Origin: Bacillota bacterium
GTDB lineage: Bacteria; Bacillota_B; Desulfitobacteriia; Desulfitobacteriales; Desulfitobacteriaceae
DNA: 10,870 bases
NCBI GenBank assembly: GCA_021779415.1
Contig: JAJYAS010000054.1
Location: forward strand, 1 to 10,870
Direction: 5' to 3'
Part shown: in pieces, positions 5,974-10,870 of the stretch
How positions within the stretch are numbered: the stretch's first letter is position 1
Layout: each line of letters opens with the position of its first letter
Made by a program: the position numbers and the translations under genes
The notes under the pieces: generated by a model
Seen by the model: the letters and a program-made list of their open reading frames with translations, nothing else
What the model was told of the DNA's origin: nothing
The model's database searches: none

Positions 5974-6969
5974 TTAATGTTGAGGAACAAACAAACTCTG
6001 AAAGAGATCGATTGCGTAGTTATCGGTCAACCCGGAGATATAATCAACCACAGCTTGAGTTTCGTCTCCGTTAGCCCACACTAAAAAATTATCCGGTAAT
6101 TTGGATATATCCTGTCTATAATATTCAAAAAGGGCCTGAACGATGTATTGCCCTTTACGTCGTTCTTCGCGTAAAGTTGGGCTGTTATAGACCCTAGCAA
6201 ACATAAAATTCCGAAATTCCTGCATCGTGTCTCTGACCTCAACCGTCTGTTCAATATGATCTTTTCCACTTGAGGCCTCAGTCATGTCAACCACCATCGT
6301 AGTAATCATATCGCTCGGTTTCTCTCCGAGAGTCCGGCTCACGTTTTCAGGCAAATCGCTTTGGGTCAATAAACCAGCCCGTAGAGCATCATCGTAATCA
6401 TGACAAAGATAAGCAATCCTGTCTCCAGTTTTCACAATCTGTCCCTCTAAGGTTTTCGGGATACCTTCTCCAGTGTGATGTAAAATTCCATCGAGAACAG
6501 GCTCCGTAAGATTTAAGCCGCGGCCCTCCCGGGCCAACACCTTTAAGATGCGGATCGACTGTTCATTATGCTCGAAGTGACTAATTATCCGTCTCAAAGC
6601 TTCCTCCCCAACGTGTCCGAAGGGGGTGTGGCCGACATCATGCCCTAAAGCAATCGCTTCGATAAGATCTTCATTCAGTTTTAGTCCCCGTGCGATTGTT
6701 CGACATATTTGGGAGACTTCCAAACTATGCGTCATCCGGGTACGATAATGATCCCCCGAAGGAGCGATATAAACCTGAGTTTTATGTTTAAGACGGCGAA
6801 ACGGCTTACTGTGTAATATCCGATCGCGATCTCGCTGAAATTTAGTCCGAATCGGGCACTCTTCTTCCAATTGTTCACGCCTACCATCCTTACTTTTGGC
6901 AGCATATGGAGAAAGGCGATCTTCCTCTTCTTTTTCAGTCCTCTCGCGAATGTTCAGAACCTCACTCAT
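5974..6969 (-). CDS. dgt: Deoxyguanosinetriphosphate triphosphohydrolase-like HD protein (dGTPase)
   Basis: HD-superfamily metal-dependent enzyme of the dGTPase family, which hydrolyses dGTP (or other dNTPs in some members) to the nucleoside and triphosphate and so controls dNTP pools. In the 331 residues the metal site is visible as His81 (MTHSLEVSQ), His110-Asp111 (GHDVGHTPFGH) and Asp183 (TGDRIAYLCHD). HFEHNEQS (131-138) and GILHHTGEG (161-169) are family signatures, as is the end DYISGLTDNYAIDLF (309-323). RDRDRILHSKPFRRLKHKTQ (46-65) is the usual N-terminal block. The length suits the shorter type found in firmicutes. The ATG has GGGGGAG five bases upstream (6975-6981). It lies upstream of the primase operon but is separated by the convergent lipoprotein gene and its terminator. 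Confidence 0.94.
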   Translation of the reverse strand: MSEVLNIRERTEKEEEDRLSPYAAKSKDGRREQLEEECPIRTKFQRDRDRILHSKPFRRLKHKTQVYIAPSGDHYRTRMTHSLEVSQICRTIARGLKLNEDLIEAIALGHDVGHTPFGHVGEEALRRIISHFEHNEQSIRILKVLAREGRGLNLTEPVLDGILHHTGEGIPKTLEGQIVKTGDRIAYLCHDYDDALRAGLLTQSDLPENVSRTLGEKPSDMITTMVVDMTEASSGKDHIEQTVEVRDTMQEFRNFMFARVYNSPTLREERRKGQYIVQALFEYYRQDISKLPDNFLVWANGDETQAVVDYISGLTDNYAIDLFQSLFVPQH

Positions 6970-7010
6970 CTTAACTCCCCCTTGTTATGGACGTGTTTTG
7001 AAGTAAGTTT

Positions 7011-7019
7011 ATTCTAACA
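7011..7019 (-). promoter_or_regulatory. Extended -10 promoter candidate for dgt
   Basis: The minus strand reads TGTTAGAAT, a TAGAAT -10 box (7011-7016) preceded by TGn, the extended -10 form. The start would be near 7004, giving a leader of about 35 bases. No good -35 hexamer is seen at 16-18 bases (TTGATA is 20 away), so confidence is moderate. Confidence 0.42.
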
Positions 7020-7020
7020 T

Positions 7021-7217
7021 AAGAGTCAGACAAACATATCAATAGGTTCTATCAATTTTTAACGACTGCTTGTGCAGCAACTATCAAAAAGGACCAATCA
7101 CCATTTTTTACTATTATGGAACACATCTTGTAACCATTGATATTAACGGGTTACAGATACATTATGTTCACATCTTTCCTGCATTACAATACTCCCGCCT
7201 AACTCCAAATAAAGAAA
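7021..7217. other. Non-coding stretch between dgt and the HepT remnant
   Basis: An AT-rich segment with no gene I can support. A 65-codon plus-strand open frame (7070-7267) has no recognisable domain, no ribosome site and runs into the antisense of the HepT remnant. A 7-bp inverted repeat, TGTAACC (7129-7135) with GGTTACA (7149-7155), has a 13-base spacer and no T-tract on either side. Confidence 0.5.
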
Positions 7218-7240
7218 CACTGAACTACAAAAGTCCAGTG
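7218..7240 (-). terminator. Hairpin terminator after the HepT remnant
   Basis: On the minus strand, CACTGGACT and AGTTCAGTG form a 9-bp stem (one G-U pair) around TTTGT, followed directly by TTTCTTTATTT. It begins one base after the stop codon of the HepT remnant, so it looks like that gene's original terminator. Confidence 0.75.
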
Positions 7241-7241
7241 C

Positions 7242-7478
7242 TTAATCCAATAATTCTATTATTTTAGTTTTAAGTTGAGACAATTCGTTCTGTACCACAT
7301 TCCAAACAATTTTCAAACTAATTCCCATGTAATCATGTATTAACACATCGCGTAGTCCGGCCATTTGTCTCCATGGAATTTCCTGGTGCTGTCCTTTGGT
7401 TCCTTGTGATACTCTCTTTGTAGCTTCTCCGACTATTTCGAGATTCCGAATAACCGCATCATCAAATCCTGCTGCTAT
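7242..7478 (-). pseudogene. 5'-truncated HepT-like (DUF86) RNase toxin remnant
   Basis: This is an open frame of 78 codons ending in TAA (7242-7244), bounded upstream by an in-frame stop (7479-7481), with no ATG, GTG or TTG near its beginning and no ribosome site. The translation begins AAGFDDAVIRNLEIVGEA, then has IPWRQMAGLRDVLIHDY and GISLKIVWNVV. This is the C-terminal two-thirds of DUF86/HepT, the HEPN-fold toxin of the MntA-HepT toxin-antitoxin system. The RNase motif R-x4-H-x-Y is intact (RDVLIHDY, bases 7329-7352). The first 35-45 residues of the family, which form the first helices, are absent, and other upstream frames do not supply them. No MntA nucleotidyltransferase gene remains beside it. 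It is most likely a dead fragment sitting between ppdK and dgt. Confidence 0.85.
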
Positions 7479-7481
7479 TTA

Positions 7482-7530
7482 TACGGGATACTGATTGATG
7501 ACTAAGAATGTAGTTACAGAGATTACGGGA
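7482..7530. repeat. 7-bp direct repeats TACGGGA at the break of the HepT remnant
   Basis: TACGGGA occurs at 7482-7488 and again at 7524-7530, each followed within two bases by CTG. The first copy starts one base after the stop that ends the HepT homology upstream. Short repeats like this can mark a deletion or insertion junction. A chance origin is also possible. Confidence 0.35.
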
Positions 7531-7542
7531 CTGCTTGAAAAT

Positions 7543-7580
7543 AGGGTATTGTCTCTTAAAATCATAAAAGACAATACCCT
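7543..7580 (-). terminator. Hairpin terminator of ppdK
   Basis: A perfect 12-bp inverted repeat, AGGGTATTGTCT (7543-7554) and its complement (7569-7580), has a 14-base loop. On the minus strand the stem is followed by ATTTTC. It starts 38 bases after the ppdK stop and should end the regulator-ppdK transcript before the HepT remnant and dgt. The T-run is short. Confidence 0.72.
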
Positions 7581-7618
7581 CACTATTTTTATACTATTTC
7601 TAGTTTAGCTCCAATTTA

Positions 7619-10264
7619 TTACCCCTTGTTTCTTATAGCCGCTTGTGCAGCAGCCAACCGCGCAATGGGTACGCGGAAGGGGGAACAGGAGACATAATCC
7701 AAGCCGACTAAATGGCAAAATTCCACTGAGTTCGGTTCTCCGCCGTGTTCACCACAGATCCCTAAGCCGAGATTCGGATTTGTACCCCGCCCTAGTTTCA
7801 CTGCCATATCGATGAGCTTGCCAACCCCCGAGCGGTCAAGCACGACAAAGGGGTCGGTTGACATGAGTTTGTTCTCTAGGTATGCCGGGAGGAACTTACC
7901 TTGAGCATCATCACGGGACAGGCCCATCGTCATCTGGGTTAGATCATTTGTCCCGAAGGAGAAGAAATCTGCTACTTTTCCGACCTCATCCGCTAGAAGA
8001 GCCGCTCTTGGCACCTCAATCATCGTTCCAACCTTATAGTGGAGAGAGACATTTTGTTCCCTCATGACCTCTGCTGCTGTGTCATCCACGAGCTTACGCA
8101 TCATGAGAAATTCCTCTTTCCCCATAATAAGCGGAATCATAACTTCCGGATGAATGTCATACCCTTCTTTGACCAAGCGGGCACTAGCTTGGAAAATTGC
8201 ACGGGCTTGCATGACCGTGATTTCAGGGAAGGAAACACCTAGCCGACAACCGCGGTGTCCAAGCATTGGGTTTAGCTCAGAAAGCGCTCGAACTTTACGA
8301 AGTAACGCTTCTTTTTCACGTAAGGTGTCAGGGTCTTTTTGGGTCATTTTGAGTTTCGTAATCTCCACAATCAATTCCTCAGAGTGTGGCAGAAACTCGT
8401 GCAGCGGAGGATCCAACAGCCGAATCGTCACAGAAAGACCCTGCATCGCTTTCAAAATACCGTAGAAATCTCCCTCTTGCATTGGAAGGAGTTTTGCTAG
8501 TGCAACTTCGCGCTCTTCAAGAGTTTGGGCAAGGATCATCTCTTGCACAATCGGAATGCGTTCAGGATCCATAAACATGTGCTCCGTCCGAGTCAAGCCA
8601 ATTCCGGTGGCTCCGTAATTCCGCGCGTTCGTCGCTTCTGTCGGGGTATCGGCATTAGCCATAACACGAAGTCTAGCGATTTCGTCCGCCCAGTCCAAGA
8701 ATTCTTTAAAATTTTCACTAAGTTCCGGATCAACCATGGAAACTTCTCCCTTAATGACTCGTCCACTTGATCCGTCGATGGAGAAGAGTGATCCTGCCTT
8801 ATACTCCACCCCTTCGATGACGACTGAATTTTGTCCATAGTCAATTTTTAGGGCATCGCACCCACAAACAGCTGGTTTGCCCATATGACGGGAGACGACG
8901 GCGGCATGACTTGTCATACCCCCACGACTTGTTAAAATCCCCTGGGCTGCCAAAATACCGCGGATATCATCGGGTGTGGTTTCCGTACGAACCAAGATGA
9001 CTTTCTCGCCAGCTTCCCCTAACCGTTCTGCTTCTTCAGCACTAAAGACAATCTTTCCAGATGCGGCACCTGGTGAAGCAGGGAGCCCTTTTGCCAGAAC
9101 TTGAAGCTTGGCACCCGTATCCATACGGCGATGTAATAAATGGTCCAGTTGCTCAGGTTCAATTCTCATGATGGCTTCTTCTTTACTAATCATACCCTCA
9201 TGGAAAAGTTCCACAGCCACACGGATTGCTGCCGAGGCGGTTCGTTTGCCATTTCGAGTCTGGAGCATATAGAGTTTTCCTCGTTCGATGGTAAATTCTA
9301 TATCTTGCATATCGCGATAATGGGACTCCAGTCGACTAGAAATCTCCACAAATTGATTGTAGATTTCTAGGTTTTCCTGCGCCAAAGTGGCAATCGGTTG
9401 TGGTGTTCGGATACCAGCCACCACGTCTTCTCCTTGAGCATTCATCAGATATTCGCCGTAGAGAGCCTTTTCCCCGGTCGAAGGATTACGGGTAAAGGCT
9501 ACGCCAGTTCCTGAGTCGGAACCCATATTTCCAAAGACCATGGACTGCACGTTCACTGCGGTTCCAATCTCATGGGGAATATTGTTAATTCTACGGTAAA
9601 CATTCGCACGGTCATTATTCCAAGAACGGAAAACAGCCAAAACCGCTAACTCTAACTGGACTTTGGGGTCCATAGGGAAGGGTTTGCCGGTCTTACGTTC
9701 AATTTTTTTCTTATACTCAACAACCATCCATTTGAGACTCTCAGCAGAAAGTTCGGAGTCATAATGAACTCCTTGTTTCTCTTTCGCAGTCTCGAGAATC
9801 TGTTCAAAATTGTAATGTTCGACTTCTAAGACAACATCTCCAAACATTTGAATAAAGCGACGGTAACAGTCCCAAGCGAACCGCTCGTTTTGCGTATTCG
9901 CCACTAAGGCTTCTACAGTATCATCATTTAATCCTAAGTTGAGAACGGTGTCCATCATTCCAGGCATTGAAAACTTCGCCCCGGACCTTACCGAAACGAG
10001 AAGTGGATTCTTCTTATCCCCAAAGAGTTTACCAGTGGCTGCCTCAACTTCCGCTAAGGCTGGCCAAACTTGATCCCAAGTCCCGTCTGGCACATTTTCA
10101 CCGTTACTGTAATATGCATTGCACGCTTCCGTGGTGATGGTGAATCCCGGAGGCACAGGTAAACCAATATTGGTCATCTCCGCTAAGTTTGCCCCTTTAC
10201 CTCCTAACAAGTCACGCATGGAAGCCTTTCCTTCAGAGAATAAGTATACATACTTCTTAGACAT
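7619..10264 (-). CDS. ppdK: Pyruvate, phosphate dikinase PpdK
   Basis: Interconverts pyruvate + ATP + Pi with phosphoenolpyruvate + AMP + PPi, linking glycolysis and gluconeogenesis in the cytoplasm; in anaerobes it may run either way. The 881 residues are full length. The ATP-grasp nucleotide domain (about 1-350) contains GGKGANLAEM (21-30) and SVRSGAKFSMPGMMDTVLN (91-109). The phosphohistidine domain (about 390-510) has GGMTSHAAV with catalytic His453 and, two residues before it, Thr451, the site controlled by PPDK regulatory proteins. The C-terminal TIM barrel (about 530-875) has TGIGLTRTEHMF (553-564), SFGTNDLTQ (769-777) and the catalytic Cys837 in ICGEHGGEP. The ATG has GGGGGAG four bases upstream (10269-10275) and overlaps the end of the regulator gene by 8 bases, indicating coupled expression. 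Confidence 0.97.
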   Translation of the reverse strand: MSKKYVYLFSEGKASMRDLLGGKGANLAEMTNIGLPVPPGFTITTEACNAYYSNGENVPDGTWDQVWPALAEVEAATGKLFGDKKNPLLVSVRSGAKFSMPGMMDTVLNLGLNDDTVEALVANTQNERFAWDCYRRFIQMFGDVVLEVEHYNFEQILETAKEKQGVHYDSELSAESLKWMVVEYKKKIERKTGKPFPMDPKVQLELAVLAVFRSWNNDRANVYRRINNIPHEIGTAVNVQSMVFGNMGSDSGTGVAFTRNPSTGEKALYGEYLMNAQGEDVVAGIRTPQPIATLAQENLEIYNQFVEISSRLESHYRDMQDIEFTIERGKLYMLQTRNGKRTASAAIRVAVELFHEGMISKEEAIMRIEPEQLDHLLHRRMDTGAKLQVLAKGLPASPGAASGKIVFSAEEAERLGEAGEKVILVRTETTPDDIRGILAAQGILTSRGGMTSHAAVVSRHMGKPAVCGCDALKIDYGQNSVVIEGVEYKAGSLFSIDGSSGRVIKGEVSMVDPELSENFKEFLDWADEIARLRVMANADTPTEATNARNYGATGIGLTRTEHMFMDPERIPIVQEMILAQTLEEREVALAKLLPMQEGDFYGILKAMQGLSVTIRLLDPPLHEFLPHSEELIVEITKLKMTQKDPDTLREKEALLRKVRALSELNPMLGHRGCRLGVSFPEITVMQARAIFQASARLVKEGYDIHPEVMIPLIMGKEEFLMMRKLVDDTAAEVMREQNVSLHYKVGTMIEVPRAALLADEVGKVADFFSFGTNDLTQMTMGLSRDDAQGKFLPAYLENKLMSTDPFVVLDRSGVGKLIDMAVKLGRGTNPNLGLGICGEHGGEPNSVEFCHLVGLDYVSCSPFRVPIARLAAAQAAIRNKG

Positions 10265-10870
10265 TTCGCTCCCCCTTAAATAATATTTCTAATGCGATAC
10301 TCGCGGTCTCTTCAACCGCCTTGCCCGTGGCATCAATAATCGAGCAACCAATTCGTTTCATAATCCCACGCGCATATTCCAACTCTTGCATGATGCGCTC
10401 TAAGTTAGCATAATCAGCAGTTGCGCCCAAACCGAGAGTTTTTAAACGTTCTGTTCGGATTTGGTTCAGCAATTCCGGTCGCAAGGTTAACCCAATCACT
10501 TTCCGCGGGGAAATACGAAATAGTTCCTCAGGAGGGTCGACTTCTGGAACCAGCGGAACATTCGCGGCCTTGAGCCCTTTATGAGCTAAGTACATGCTAA
10601 GTGGAGTTTTTGAGGTTCGAGAAACCCCAATTAGAACAACATCGGCATAAAGAACTCCACGAGAATCCTTTCCGTCGTCATATTTAACGGCGAATTCAAT
10701 CGCCTCCACTTTACGGAAATACTGTTCATCCAAACGATGAATAATATTCGGCGTGTGGGTAGGTTCCATACCGGTTAGATTAGAAAGTGCGCCGATCAGC
10801 GGACCCAATATATCAACGGTTTTTAGTCCCTTCTCAGCTGCCCTTTTCTCTAGATAGTCCCGCAGACCTT
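10257..10870 (-). CDS. yqfL: Pyruvate, phosphate dikinase regulatory protein (kinase/pyrophosphorylase), partial
   Basis: A DUF299-family bifunctional enzyme. It inactivates PPDK by ADP-dependent phosphorylation of the threonine next to the catalytic histidine and reactivates it by phosphate-dependent removal, releasing PPi. The frame stays open to the right edge with matching sequence (LRDYLEKRAAEKG, then VDILGPLIGAL), so the gene begins outside the window. The TTG at 10806-10808 is an internal codon, not its start. About 204 C-terminal codons are visible, of some 270 expected. Seen are DVVLIGVSRTSKTPLSMYLA, which includes the P-loop-like GVSRTSKTP, then VPLVPEVDPPEELF and the basic GLTLRPELLNQIRTERL. 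It ends inside the start region of ppdK (8-base overlap), and the neighbour holds its expected target Thr451, which makes a PPDK regulator more likely than a PEP synthase regulator. Confidence 0.94.
   Translation of the reverse strand, partial: GLRDYLEKRAAEKGLKTVDILGPLIGALSNLTGMEPTHTPNIIHRLDEQYFRKVEAIEFAVKYDDGKDSRGVLYADVVLIGVSRTSKTPLSMYLAHKGLKAANVPLVPEVDPPEELFRISPRKVIGLTLRPELLNQIRTERLKTLGLGATADYANLERIMQELEYARGIMKRIGCSIIDATGKAVEETASIALEILFKGERNV

Noticed and set aside
7068..7080. Shared GCTTGTGCAGCA near 7068 and at the ppdK 3' end (about 7641) as a duplication scar
   Set aside because: The match is only about 12 bases, with no extended similarity on either side, so no duplication can be supported.
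7129..7155. 7-bp inverted repeat TGTAACC/GGTTACA as a terminator
   Set aside because: No T-tract on either strand and no gene ends close by; a 7-bp repeat in AT-rich DNA is easily chance.
7070..7267. 65-codon plus-strand open frame between dgt and ppdK
   Set aside because: No ribosome site, no domain, AT-rich composition, and it overlaps antisense the end of the HepT remnant and its terminator.
8154..8770. Overlapping plus-strand frames opposite ppdK
   Set aside because: ppdK is continuous, full length and conserved in this region; the opposite-strand frames are Arg/Ser-rich shadows without ribosome sites or domains.
10257..10808. Start of the PPDK regulator at the TTG at 10806-10808
   Set aside because: The same frame stays open to 10870 and the upstream residues (LRDYLEKRAAEKG...VDI) fit the family, so the TTG is an internal leucine codon and the gene is simply cut by the window edge.

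Overview
This window looks like a conserved housekeeping locus of a spore-forming clostridial Firmicute. Gene order, protein sequences and the PPDK/regulator pair fit the Desulfitobacterium/Desulfosporosinus group best. The genus is an inference, since no database search was possible. The dnaG-sigA pair, the neighbouring trmK and Nif3-like genes, and a PPDK-type regulatory protein on the far side resemble the Bacillus subtilis yqfL-dnaG-sigA-trmK-yqfO neighbourhood.

Almost everything is on the minus strand, so the transcriptional order runs from the right edge to the left. At the right edge is a partial PPDK regulatory protein gene (kinase/pyrophosphorylase) overlapping ppdK by 8 bases. ppdK ends at a hairpin terminator. 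Next comes a 650-base gap holding a truncated HepT-type (DUF86) toxin remnant with its own terminator, and then dgt (dGTPase). A single plus-strand gene for a GerMN-domain lipoprotein follows. It converges on dgt at a long shared bidirectional terminator and diverges from dnaG. dnaG and sigA overlap by 14 bases and both appear to start with GTG. Twenty bases after the sigA stop is a near-perfect sigma-A promoter driving a tRNA operon (Asn-GTT, Ile2-CAT, Val-CAC), which ends at a 13-bp hairpin. After that come trmK and the 5' part of a Nif3-like gene, overlapping by 10 bases and cut by the left edge.

The genes cover replication priming (DnaG), the main sigma factor (SigA), tRNA supply and tRNA m1A22 modification (TrmK), nucleotide pool control (Dgt) and reversible pyruvate/PEP conversion with its dedicated regulator. 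The dnaG/GerMN intergenic region is the richest regulatory stretch. It has a sigma-A-type promoter abutting dnaG, a weaker sigma-H-like motif, an exact match to the Spo0A box with a one-mismatch partner, and an 8-bp inverted repeat in front of the lipoprotein gene.

I found no clearly novel system: the coding genes belong to known families. The points most worth a second look are the sporulation-type sites between dnaG and the lipoprotein gene, the HepT remnant with an intact RNase motif, and two different heptanucleotide repeat blocks between tRNA genes.
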